NCBI RefSeq assembly: GCF_000003815.2
Contig: NC_049990.1
Coordinates: 2,222,702 to 2,249,210 of the forward strand
Source of the DNA: Branchiostoma floridae
Taxonomy: Eukaryota > Chordata > Leptocardii > Amphioxiformes > Branchiostomatidae
Reading direction: 5' to 3'
DNA length: 26,509 nt
Positions 1 to 9,257 of the stretch are shown in pieces. Each line of letters starts with the position of its first letter. The stretch's first letter is position 1. The notes below the pieces were generated by a model. The model was not told where the DNA came from, searched no databases, and saw only the letters and a list, made by a program, of their open reading frames with translations. The position numbers and the translations under genes were made by a program.

Positions 1-1470
1 TTAAGGCTCTATACAGGGATACTGTAAAACAAAACACACGGAGCCGATAGCTGATCAAGCAGCTCCACGGGCTATATGAATGTAAACACTTGGTTCACGT
101 CACCATCAACAAATCGGTGTTTAAGGCTCTATACAGGGATACTGTAAAACAAAACACACGGAGCCGATAGCTGATCAAGCAGCTCCACGGGCTATATGAA
201 TGTAAACACTTGGTTCACGTCACTATCAACAAATCTGTGTTTAGGGCTCTATACAGGGATACTGTAAACAACAAACACAGGGAGCCGATAGCTGATCAAG
301 CAGCTCCACGGGCTATATGAATGTAAACACTTGGTTCACGTCACCATCAACAAATCGGTGTTTAGGGCTCTATACAGGGATACTGTAAACAACAAACACA
401 CGGAGCCGATAGCTGATCAAGCAGCTCCACGGGCTATATGAATGTAAACACTTGGTTCACGTCACCATGAACAAATCGGTGTTTAGGGCTCTATACAGGG
501 ATACTGTAAAACAAAACACGGAGCCGATAGCTGATCAAGCAGCTCCACCGGCTATATGAATGTAAACACTTGGTTCACGTCACCATGAACAAATCGGTGT
601 TTAGGGCTCTATACAGGGATACTGTAAAACAAAACACACGGAGCCGATAGCTGATCAAGCAGCTCCACGGGCTATATGAATGTAAACACTTGGTTCACGT
701 CACCATCAAAAAATCTGTGTTTAGGGCTCTATACAGGGATACTGTAAACAACAAACACACGGAGTCGATAGCTGATCAAGCAGCTCCACGGGCTATATGA
801 ATGTAAACACTTGGTCCACGTCACCATCAAAAAATCTGTGTTTAGGGCTCTATACAGGGATACTGTAAACAACAAACACACGGAGTCGATAGCTGATCAA
901 GCAGCTCCACGGGCTATATGAATGTGAACACTTGGTTCACGTCCCCATCAACAAATCGGCGTTTAGGGCTCTATACAGGGGTACTGTAAACAGCAAACAC
1001 ACGGAGCCGATAGCTGATCAAGCAGCTCCACGGGCTATATGAATGTAAACACTTGGTTCACGTCACCATCAACAAATCGGTGTTTAGGGCTCTATACAGG
1101 GATACTGTAAAACAAAATACACGGAGCCGATAGCTGATCAAGCAGCTCCACGGGCTATATAAATGTAGACACTTGGTTCACGTCACCATCAACAAATCGG
1201 TGTTTAGGGCTCTATACAGGGATACTGTAAAGTAAAAAAAAAACACACGGAGCCGATAGCTGATCAAGCAGCTCCACGGGCTATATGAATGTGAACACTT
1301 GGTTCACGTCACTATCAACAAATCGGTGTTTAGGGCTCTATACAGGGATACTGTAAAACAAAACACACGGAGCCGATAGCTGATCAAGCAGCTCCATGGG
1401 CTATATGAATGTAAACACTTGGTTCACGTCACCATCAACAAATCGGTGTTTAGGGCTCTATACAGGGATT
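1..1470 (-). repeat. Satellite array, left arm (about 12 copies of a 120-bp unit)
   Basis: About twelve head-to-tail copies of a 120-121 bp unit begin near 1, 121, 241, 362 and so on, and end near 1470, where the last copy breaks off after CTATACAGGGAT. The window cuts the left side, so the true length is unknown. Copies differ by a few substitutions and by a short indel in an A/C-rich stretch (AAACAAAACAC versus AACAACAAACAC). Each unit holds a near-palindrome around TGATCA (AGCTGATCAAGCAGCT) and a CACGTCA motif. It is the reverse complement of the array at 4527-7625. No ORF is maintained through it. Confidence 0.97.
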
Positions 1471-1584
1471 AGCTGCGGTTTAAGGCTCTGCGGATAATCG
1501 CAAATGACAAGCATTCACAGAACAACGAATGGATGTCTGTTTTTTGTACGATAACATTTGAAACAAAAATGCTGATTTTGTAAG

Positions 1585-1965
1585 AACTTAAATCGCGTGT
1601 ACTATTGAATTACCCAAGAAAGTGGGGTATTTTTATTCTTCAGGTGTATGTTGGGTCGCGGAATTAACAGTGAGTTGGGAAACCTTCACGGGGACCCAAC
1701 CTCTGCTTGGAGAATAGATAGGAGTACTTGTTTGTTTGCCCACTGAGCTTTTATCAAGCTCCTTGGTTTGACATTGTAAAGAATGCGAAAACTTCGCACC
1801 TCAGTGCTAATCGTTAAGAATGGCTGATTTTGGGTTTGATTCAGCCCTGTGACAAAGTTGGGGAAATCTGTTGGCCTACTATGAAAAAAAAGTGGTTTCA
1901 TAAAACAAATATTTAGACCTGTTATGAGATCTCCAATACCAGGAGTGCCTGTTTTTAGAAAAAAA
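1585..1965 (-). repeat. Subterminal inverted-repeat arm, left
   Basis: This stretch is the diverged reverse complement of 4165-4520. Exact anchor pairs are 1604-1623 with 4490-4509 (20 bp) and 1690-1707 with 4384-4401 (18 bp). Further matches follow in the expected order, including the CAGCCCTGTGACAA and GTGCCTGTTTTTA segments. Between anchors the arms differ by many substitutions and indels, so this is an old inverted duplication and not a recent copy. It lies directly inside the left satellite array, after about 115 bp (1471-1584) in which nothing is recognised. Confidence 0.88.
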
Positions 1966-2029
1966 TTAAATGACTGCCAAGAGAGAGTAGTTGGTCCACC
2001 CATCATTGTCAGATACGGGCAATGAGGTA

Positions 2030-2857
2030 AAACTTCCTTGGTACGAGGTTTGCAACAGGTCTAAATATTTCTTTTATGCAACCACAAGTTGTTGTTTTTG
2101 CAAAGTGGACAAGAGACAAGCGCGCGCCCGCGCAATGCACACAAACACTAGTAATAATTGTTAATTTTTTGTATGGTTGGATACAAAGGTTAAAAGAACA
2201 ATCGAGATGGTAATACTTTTAAGAATCAAAACAACCCGTTTATTGAATGAAGCAAGCGGTGCATTGTTCATATGTCGGCTCTCGCAAGGAAAGCCGAAAG
2301 TTCGCACCTCCGTGCTAATCCAAAATCGTCTCAAAGCGCGCCCTTACCACGCCAGAACACTGACGCCAGAAGCGACTGGCTGACTGGCATATGACGTAGT
2401 CTCCAAGCAGAGGTCCGTGGGGAAAATCGTGACCATTTCCTTTGATTCATATCTTTTTTTAAGGTCGAAAATTATGAAAGGAAAATGTCTCTTGTGCCAG
2501 GAAAAGTACTAGTAAATTGCTGTGGAAGGCGAAACTCCCTTCCTTGGCAAACTCCCTTCCTCGGCAAACCCCCTTTCCCGGCACAAAAGAACTTATGTAA
2601 TGTTGAAAATCGCGAACCAAGACAACACCCCCCCGACCCGTTCGAAGACTGCAACGAAGGCGACTGCGGGTACATTCTAAGTGGAGTAGACAAAACAGGC
2701 GAGATCGGAGATACGTGCTTGAATGGGAGAGATCTCATATTAGCGTGCAAAATTCTCAAATAGAATAATGATATAGATTATATAATGGTACCTGATAATT
2801 GTTATATGGTTTATAACAGTACCCAACAATGTTGCAAACCTCGTACCAAGGAAGTTT
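2030..2857. repeat. Inner inverted repeat with 28-bp perfect arms
   Basis: Positions 2030-2057 and 2830-2857 are perfect 28-bp reverse complements, enclosing about 770 bp. The enclosed DNA includes one copy of the module described at 2224-2413 and an unexplained stretch, 2414-2829. A 92-codon open frame (2485-2763) lies in that stretch, but it resembles nothing I recognise and has no visible promoter or splice context. The perfect arms, much better preserved than the outer arms, suggest a younger insertion nested inside the larger palindrome. Confidence 0.85.
2224..2413 (-). repeat. Internal module, copy A (inverted)
   Basis: It runs in reverse orientation relative to copies at 2885-3223 and 3570-3993. 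Shared landmarks are AACAACCCGTT near the start, TTCGCACCTCCGTGCTAATC at 2301-2320, and a terminus CTCCAAGCAGAGG at 2401-2413. The landmark GCACCTCCGTGC is itself a small palindrome. Related copies of it sit at 1793-1812, 3131-3151, 3909-3928 and 4317-4337, with the first two in one orientation and the last three in the other. Confidence 0.82.
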
Positions 2858-2884
2858 TCTCACCTCCTTGCTTGTACATACCAA

Positions 2885-3223
2885 GTGTTTGATATTAAAA
2901 CCTTGTACTTTGACTTTTTAATCACTCTAACGGACTTTATGACCAAGCCAGCATGTACAGGTTCGTAGAGAACATCGTGACCTTCACATGTGCCGGTAGG
3001 ACCAATGGAGAAAGTGACGTTGAAGTAAAGGGTCACACCTTTCTCCACCAACCTCTGCTTGGAAAGTTATAGACCTCTCTAGTCAGCCAGCTGTTTTCGG
3101 CGTGCACGTGGTAAAGCCGATATCGATATCGTATTAGCACGAGGTGTAAACTTCCGGCTTTCTTTGCGAGAGCGACAAACAATTCACCGATTGCTTCATT
3201 CAATGAACGGGTTGTTTTAATTT
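2885..3223 (+). repeat. Internal module, copy B (direct with copy C)
   Basis: It is a diverged direct repeat of 3570-3993. Both carry, in order, a TACTTTGAC segment, GCATGTACAGGTT, ATGCCGGTAGGACCA or a close variant, CTCTGCTTGGAAAGTTATA or a close variant, GTCAGCCAGCTG, the TTAGCACGAGGTG landmark, and an AATGAACGGGTTGTTTT end. The part from 3051 onward is also the reverse complement of copy A. No coding potential is apparent. Confidence 0.82.
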
Positions 3224-3569
3224 GCCATGAAAGGGAAAAAAATCATTGTTACAGTAGTGTTTGTGTCTGTGAGTGTGGCGGGAAGGGGGTGGTTTGTGGA
3301 ATATGATTTCTTGAAGGTGAAGCAATACATGTACCATGTCTGTCTTAACAGGGGTGTATTCAGGAAATATTTGCGGAATTCATACGAGCTCTAAGGATCG
3401 TATGGATTCCGTAAAACTCATATGAAGTAAGTCAGATTCGTGTGTTTCTTTAATCTCCAAGCAGATCCTACAATGGCCGATAAGGTTAATTAGTACCAAA
3501 GTCAGACGAAGGAGTGTAGTGAGCACAAAAGGTGTCTTTTGCCTGAATTATGAGGAGCTTACAAACTCG
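3224..3569. repeat. Spacer with 14-bp hairpin and a MITE-like terminus
   Basis: There is no gene here. Positions 3374-3387 and 3398-3411 form a 14-bp inverted repeat with one mismatch around a 10-nt loop. At 3456-3466 the sequence CTCCAAGCAGA begins a segment resembling those at 14087 and 23541, where the same motif is again followed by a GG-containing stretch. I take it as one end of a small inverted-repeat element whose other end I could not place. Confidence 0.55.
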
Positions 3570-3993
3570 TGTTCAATATTAAAACCTTTGAGATTAATAT
3601 TGAATCAATACTAGTAGTCAAAGATAGTTTGCGCAAACTGTACTTTGACATTACTCTTCCCACGGAGCTTTTATCATTTTTGCTCTACCAGACTACATGA
3701 CCCACTCTCCAAGTAAGCATGTACAGGTTGGTAGAGTCTTGAACATTGTCAACTTCTCATATGCCGGTAGGACCAGCGGGGAAAAGTGACCTTTGGGCTG
3801 GTCACACTTTACTCCACCAACATCTGCTTGGAAAGTTATACGCCAGTCAGCCAGCTGCTTCCGGCGTCAGTGTCCTGGCGTATTAAGTTGCGCTCTGGGG
3901 CGATTTCGGATTAGCACGGAGGTGCGAACTTTGAGCTTTCCTGGCGAGAGCCAACAAACCGCTTCATTCAATGAATGGGTTGTTTTGATTTCT
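3570..3993 (+). repeat. Internal module, copy C (direct with copy B)
   Basis: This is the second direct copy of the module at 2885-3223. From 3821 onward it pairs with the inverted copy at 2224-2413, the two matching well through the GCGTCAGTG and TTAGCACGGAGGTGCGAA blocks. An apparent ORF at 3793-4119 simply runs through this repeat. About 170 bp of AT-rich DNA without recognised features follow before the right outer arm. Confidence 0.82.
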
Positions 3994-4164
3994 TATCAGA
4001 CACCAAGAACTTTCTTTGAGATTAGGAGCTCTACTAATCGTAAATATATCGTGTGCATTTCGCAAACCTCTTTTGAATTCAAATCCGTGTGTTGTTTGGT
4101 AATGAAACGTTTAAAATAACTATAAATTCGTACATATTCCATTAAACTCGTATGAAAGCCGTTA

Positions 4165-4520
4165 TATTCTTATAAAAACAGGCACCCCTGGCTTAGGAGA
4201 TCTCCTCATAACAGGTTTAAATTTATATCTTTATGAAGCCATGTGTGCTTTTTTTTCGTAGTGGACCAACATATCTCTACAAACTTGTCACAGGGCTGAA
4301 GTAAACCAATAACAGCTATTAGCATGAAGGTGCAAAGTTTCCTCATTCTTTACAATTGCAAACAAACAAGTATCTATTCTCCTAGCAGAGGTTGGGTCCC
4401 CACGTGAAGGGAGCAAACCTATAAATTCCGACTACCTTTCCCAACTCACCATTCTGTGACCAAAAATCCGCTTGAAGAAAAAAATATTCACTTTCTTGGG
4501 TAATTCAATGGTACGTTAGG
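4165..4520 (+). repeat. Subterminal inverted-repeat arm, right
   Basis: It is the reverse-complement partner of 1585-1965, with exact 18- and 20-bp anchors at 4384-4401 and 4490-4509. Together with the satellite arrays outside them, the two arms make a palindrome several kilobases long. The right arm joins the satellite within about ten bases, whereas the left side has about 115 bp between arm and array. Confidence 0.88.
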
Positions 4521-4526
4521 TAATGA

Positions 4527-7500
4527 GTATTGATTTGTAACCTCCTTGTTTATATTCATAGTGCGTAGAGGTGCTCGGTCAGCTATCGGCTCTGTGTGTT
4601 TATTGTTTACAGTATCTCTGTATGGAGCCCTAAACACCGATTTGTTGATGGTGACGTGAACCAAGTGTTTACATTCATATAGCCCGTGGAGCTGCTCGAT
4701 CAGCTATCGGCTCCGTGTGTTTTGTTTTACAGTATCCCTGTATAGAGCCCTAAACACCGATTTGTTGATGGTGACGTGAACCAAGTGTTTACATTCATAT
4801 AGCCGGTGGAGCTGCTTGATCAGCTATCGGCTCCGTGTGTTTGTTGTTTACAGTATCCCTGTATAGAGCCCTAAACACTGATTTGTTGATGGTGACGTGA
4901 ACCAAGTGTTTACATTCATATAGCCCGTGGAGCTGCTTGATCAGCTATCGGCTCCGTGTGTTTGTTGTTTACAGTATCCCTGTATAGAGCCCTAAACACC
5001 GATTTGTTGATGGTGACGTGAACCAAGTGTTTACATTCATATAGCCCGTGGAGCTGCTTGATCAGCTATCGGCTCCGTGTGTTTGTTGTTTACAGTACCC
5101 CTGTATAGAGCCCTAAACACCGATTTGTTGATGGTGACGTGAACCAAGTGTTTACATTCATATAGCCGGTGGAGCTGCTTGATCAGCTATCGGCTCCGTG
5201 TGTTTGTTGTTTACAGTATCCCTGTATAGAGCCCTAAACACTGATTTGTTGATGGTGACGTGAACCAAGTGTTTACATTCATATAGCCGGTGGAGCTGCT
5301 TGATCAGCTATCGGCTCCGTGTGTTTGTTGTTTACAGTATCCCTGTATAGAGCCCTAAACACTGATTTGTTGATGGTGACGTGAACCAAGTGTTTACATT
5401 CATATAGCCCGTGGAGCTGCTTGATCAGCTATCGGCTCCGTGTGTTTGTTGTTTACAGTATCCCTGTATAGAGCCCTAAACACCGATTTGTTGATGGTGA
5501 CGTGAACCAAGTGTTTACATTCATATAGCCCGTGGAGCTGCTTGATCAGCTATCGGCTCCGTGTGTTTGTTGTTTACAGTACCCCTGTATAGAGCCCTAA
5601 ACACCGATTTGTTGATGGTGACGTGAACCAAGTGTTTACATTCATATAGCCGGTGGAGCTGCTTGATCAGCTATCGGCTCCGTGTGTTTGTTGTTTACAG
5701 TATCCCTGTATAGAGCCCTAAACACCGATTTGTTGATAGTGACGTGAACCAAGTGTTTACATTCATATAGCCGGTGGAGCTGCTTGATCAGCTATCGGCT
5801 CCGTGTGTTTGTTGTTTACAGTATCCCTGTATAGAGCCCTAAACACTGATTTGTTGATGGTGACGTGAACCAAGTGTTTACATTCATATAGCCCGTGGAG
5901 CTGCTTGATCAGCTATCGGCTCCGTGTGTTTGTTGTTTACAGTACCCCTGTATAGAGCCCTAAACACCGATTTGTTGATGGTGACGTGAACCAAGTGTTT
6001 ACATTCATATAGCCGGTGGAGCTGCTTGATCAGCTATCGGCTCCGTGTGTTTGTTGTTTACAGTATCCCTGTATAGAGCCCTAAACACTGATTTGTTGAT
6101 GGTGACGTGAACCAAGTGTTTACATTCATATAGCCCGTGGAGCTGCTTGATCAGCTATCGGCTCCGTGTGTTTGTTGTTTACAGTACCCCTGTATAGAGC
6201 CCTAAACACCGATTTGTTGATGGTGACGTGAACCAAGTGTTTACATTCATATAGCCGGTGGAGCTGCTTGATCAGCTATCGGCTCCGTGTGTTTGTTGTT
6301 TACAGTATCCCTGTATAGAGCCCTAAACACCGATTTGTTGATAGTGACGTGAACCAAGTGTTTACATTCATATAGCCCGTGGAGCTGCTTGATCAGCTAT
6401 CGGCTCCGTGTGTTTGTTGTTTACAGTATCCCTGTATAGAGCCCTAAACACCAATTTGTTGGTAGTGACGTGAACCAAGTTTTTACATTCATATAGCCCG
6501 TGGAGCTGCTTGATCAGCTATCGGCTCCGTGTGTTTGTTGTTTACAGTATCCCTGTATAGAGCCCTAAACACCGATTTGTTGATGGTGACGTGAACCAAG
6601 TGTTTACATTCATATAGCCGGTGGAGCTGCTTGATCAGCTATCGACTCCGTGTGTTTTGTTTTACAGCATCCCTGTATAGAGCCCTAAACACCGGTTTGT
6701 TGATGGTGACGTGAACCAAGTGTTTACATTCATATAGCCCGTGGAGCTGCTTGATCAGCTATCGGCTCCGTGTGTTTTGTTTTACAGAATCCCTGTATAG
6801 AGCCCTAAACANNNNNNNNNNNNNNNNNNNNNNNNNNNNNNNNNNNNNNNNNNNNNNNNNNNNNNNNNNNNNNNNNNNNNNNNNNNNNNNNNNNNNNNNN
6901 NNNNNNNNNNNTTTACAGTACCCCTGTATAGAGCCCTAAACACCGATTTGTTGATGGTGACGTGAACCAAGTGTTTACATTCATATAGCCCGTGGAGCTG
7001 CTTGATCAGCTATCGGCTCCGTGTGTTTGTTGTTTACAGTATCCCTGTATAGAGCCCTAAACACCGATTTGTTGATGGTGACGTGAACCAAGTGTTTACA
7101 TTCATATAGCCCGTGGAGCTGCTTGATCAGCTATCGACTCCGTGTGTTTGTTGTTTACAGTATCCCTGTATAGAGCCCTAAACACCAATTTGTTGATGGT
7201 GACGTGAACCAAGTGTTTACATTCATATAGCCCGTGGAGCTGCTTGATCAGCTATTGGCTCCGTGTGTTTGTTGTTTACAGTATCTCTGTATGGAGCCCT
7301 AAACACCGATTTGTTGATGTTGACGCAGTGAAGCAAGTGTTTACATTCAAAGTGCGCAGAGCGCTGCTTGTTCAGTTATCGGCTCTGTGCTTGTTGTTTA
7401 CAATATCTCCGTATAGAGCCCCAATACCGATTTGTTTTGGTTAACGTGAACCAAATATTTACATTCATAGTTCGCATTTGTTGAAGGTGCTAGTTCAGCC

Positions 7501-7625
7501 CGTCCCCGTTTGTTTTTCTTCTACGAGAGAAGCTTCTCCATGGATTTAAAAAAAATCATGAAGGTGACGAGAACTAAGTGTTTGCATTCATTAGTGCGTA
7601 GAGCCCGTTTCGTGGAGCTGGAGGG
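4527..7625 (+). repeat. Satellite array, right arm (about 23 copies of a 121-bp unit, gapped)
   Basis: A 121-bp unit repeats head to tail from about 4608 to 7440, in the opposite orientation to the 1-1470 array. Outside these limits, 4527-4607 and 7290-7625 hold increasingly degenerate copies, the usual pattern when unequal exchange homogenises the centre of an array. Three diagnostic sites vary between units: CAGTAT/CAGTAC, CACCGA/CACTGA and GCCCGTGG/GCCGGTGG. They recur in ordered blocks, so there is some higher-order structure. A 100-N gap at 6812-6911 means the copy number is a minimum. Each unit contains GTGACGTGAACC, which includes a CRE-like TGACGT. No protein is maintained. Confidence 0.97.
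6812..6911. other. Assembly gap (100 N) inside the satellite
   Basis: Exactly 100 undetermined bases interrupt the array in mid-unit. The round number suggests a placeholder for a gap of unknown size, so the real array may be considerably longer. Confidence 0.99.
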
Positions 7626-7690
7626 CTGTACGAGCAACCTCCATGGAGGTGCTCTGTAGAGCTCCTCCATGGAGGTTGCTCGTGCAGCCC
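7623..7690. repeat. 27-bp palindromic hairpin at the edge of the satellite block
   Basis: Positions 7623-7649 and 7664-7690 are reverse complements with one mismatch, around a 14-nt loop. Each arm holds its own perfect palindrome, CCTCCATGGAGG. The hairpin sits exactly where degenerate satellite ends and sequence homologous to the 5' exons of the downstream gene family begins, so it marks the outer edge of the repeat block or a small element inserted at that junction. Confidence 0.9.
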
Positions 7691-7813
7691 CTATTGAGAG
7701 CGGTTCGGAAACGTTCGTGTTCCCGTCCTTCCGAAGCGAAAACCACAACTTCCGCTGTTTTAGAAACAACCTACTGGTGTTTTTGTGCAAGACTAGGGTT
7801 CAACTTTGTTCCG
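7691..7813 (+). other. Candidate 5' exon of zinc-finger gene 1, truncated by repeats
   Basis: From about 7691 the sequence matches the 5' exons found ahead of genes 2-4. It ends at the same splice donor, with the intron starting GTAAGACGATCTG at 7814. The first part of the exon and the promoter seen in units 2 and 3 are missing, replaced by the hairpin and satellite. The frame conserved in the family (FPSFR to TRVQLCS) is open here. Spliced to the acceptor before 9932, that frame would not enter the zinc-finger frame, so the exon is probably untranslated or part of an upstream ORF. Whether this copy is still transcribed is unknown. Confidence 0.6.
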
Positions 7814-8465
7814 GTAAGACGATCTGTTGTATTTTGATCCTAAAACTTCTGTAGATTTGACAGAAAACTGCAGCTGGTAACGTTATCCCAACTACATTTT
7901 TTCTGTCTTCTGTGGGTGTTGAAAAATAGACCGTAGCTTTCAGAAGTACATGATACTCATGTTTCGTTGTAACTTTGCTGTTTTCCGCCCCTAAAATTGA
8001 GAAAATAATCTGTCAAATTTATTCAAGATTCAAACGGGGGAAGCGAGGAGGGCAGAAGATAACGTAAACAACATCTTGGGCTCATGAGGGGTTTCCCGTG
8101 GGTTTCTCTTTTGACAATTATTTAGGTTGTAACCATTTAACATTGAAATGGTTGAAACTACAAGTGCGTTAAGGTTTATTTTCAAGTGTAAAGGTAACTC
8201 CATTGTGTTCATTGGTGTAAAGAAACGTTATAATGGTATGCAGGGCGCGGTTGATATATGTACGGTATACTGTAAACCCCTCCGTCTGCCCCTAGGCCGG
8301 CCGCCATTCCAACATCTGGTGTTCATCACGGCGGGTTCTACATTTTACGGGGAGGTTCAGTAACTGATGCTTAGACGTGTTTTAATTTAAGGTTTTCTCT
8401 TTGTATTTTCGGGCACAACTAGTAGGAACAGAAATATCCCATATCGCTAAAGTTTGACCGGGCGA
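7814..8465 (+). other. Proximal part of intron 1
   Basis: This is intronic sequence shared with the other units. A CTTCTGTGGGTGTTGA segment lies near 7908. A block at about 8255-8380 contains GTACGGTATACTGTAAACCC, followed by ACGGGGAGGTTCAGTAACTG. The same block lies in intron 2 (about 13465-13605), intron 3 (about 18415-18545) and intron 4 (about 22385-22525). Short ORFs here are chance. Confidence 0.65.
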
Positions 8466-8550
8466 CGTATCTGTATCTGTATCTATATAGCCGCCCTTCG
8501 GCGTAACACACCAGCTTCGCAAGCACGCGGTGCAGCAGCAGCTGGTTATA

Positions 8551-8766
8551 TTACACTGAACGATCCGTCACACCTAACTTTTGCACATCTATCTGCAAGC
8601 GTTCTTTAAAACTATCCAGAGAAGATGCCCCTACTGTGCTTGGTGATAACAATTTCCAGTTCTGGGAAAATACGAGTTTTTGAACACATCAATCCTAGGT
8701 TGGTAACTCTGGTATTTGAAGGCATGACTGTTTCTTGTTCTTTTTTGAGAGGGTATTAGATACTTA
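8551..8766 (-). pseudogene. Reverse-transcriptase fragment, C-terminal block with a frameshift
   Basis: This continues the block at 9258-9606: KYLIPSQKRTRNSHAFKYQS, then YQPRIDVFKNSYFPRT. That is the conserved C-terminal tail of this clade, ending in FPRT and a W-N motif. A frameshift near 8655 follows FPRT. The next frame reads NWKLL, then SSLDSFKERLQ, to the stop at 8551-8553, matching the usual DSFK-type end. The upstream and downstream blocks join in frame once the insert is removed. Confidence 0.87.
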
Positions 8767-9257
8767 GGCCACAGCAAGTAAATTTTATGGATGACATCCT
8801 CTGCAGACTGCAAAAATAGTGCGATAGGGCGAAAAAAAAACAAGATGGGTAAAAAAAAAAAGACATGGCTACATTTTCAAAATTAGGCACCATAAAGTTG
8901 TGCTAAATGTTGTAACAAGAATTAAAGGGACAAAACATGGTATCAGAGCCAACAAGGCATTCATTCATGTATTCAAGACATGTACTGGTGTGGTAAAAGT
9001 GACACTGGTGTGGAAGACTGGCATCACCAACAATTGGTGTCACTTTTACAACTATCCAATAAGTTTCATTTCTACAACTACAGCCCTGGGTACCTCGCAA
9101 GTACAGTAGGCTATAATACAACATATTGGCTCATTTTGGTACTTAATCGTCATGTTGACCATCTTACAGAAGAAAAAAATACTTGTTTTGTTTTCTGGAA
9201 TCAGGCGAAAATTAATGCGCGCGCTGATGTCATCCATAAAATTTACTTGCTGTGGCC
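8767..9257. mobile_element. Non-autonomous inverted-repeat element (491 bp) inserted in the LINE
   Basis: The ends are perfect 32-bp inverted repeats (8767-8798 and 9226-9257) beginning GGCCACAGCAAG. The left flank ends TTA and the right flank starts CTA, consistent with a 3-bp TTA target duplication carrying one substitution. Deleting the element and one target copy restores the LINE frame as VPTD-K-YLIPSQ, which directly demonstrates the insertion. A 3-bp TWA-type duplication and a GG-rich terminus fit PIF/Harbinger-derived MITEs, but no transposase is present, so the superfamily is inferred. Inside, GTAAAAGTGACAC occurs as an inverted pair near 8992 and 9037-9050. Confidence 0.9.

Noticed and set aside
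1-1470. CRISPR array
   Set aside because: The whole 120-bp unit is repeated with no unique spacers, and the setting is eukaryotic: it is a satellite.
2485-2763. 92-codon ORF inside the inner inverted repeat
   Set aside because: I recognise no family, see no promoter or splice signals, and the overlapping minus-strand ORF of similar length suggests chance. No feature was called.
6751-6970. ORFs spanning the N gap
   Set aside because: They arise by reading satellite units and undetermined bases as open frame.
1-7625. Inverted satellite arms as a simple assembly artefact (a scaffold joined to its own reverse complement)
   Set aside because: The inner arms have diverged by many substitutions and indels and carry different extra copies (modules B and C), which a mirrored misassembly would not produce. 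Array length remains uncertain because of the gap.
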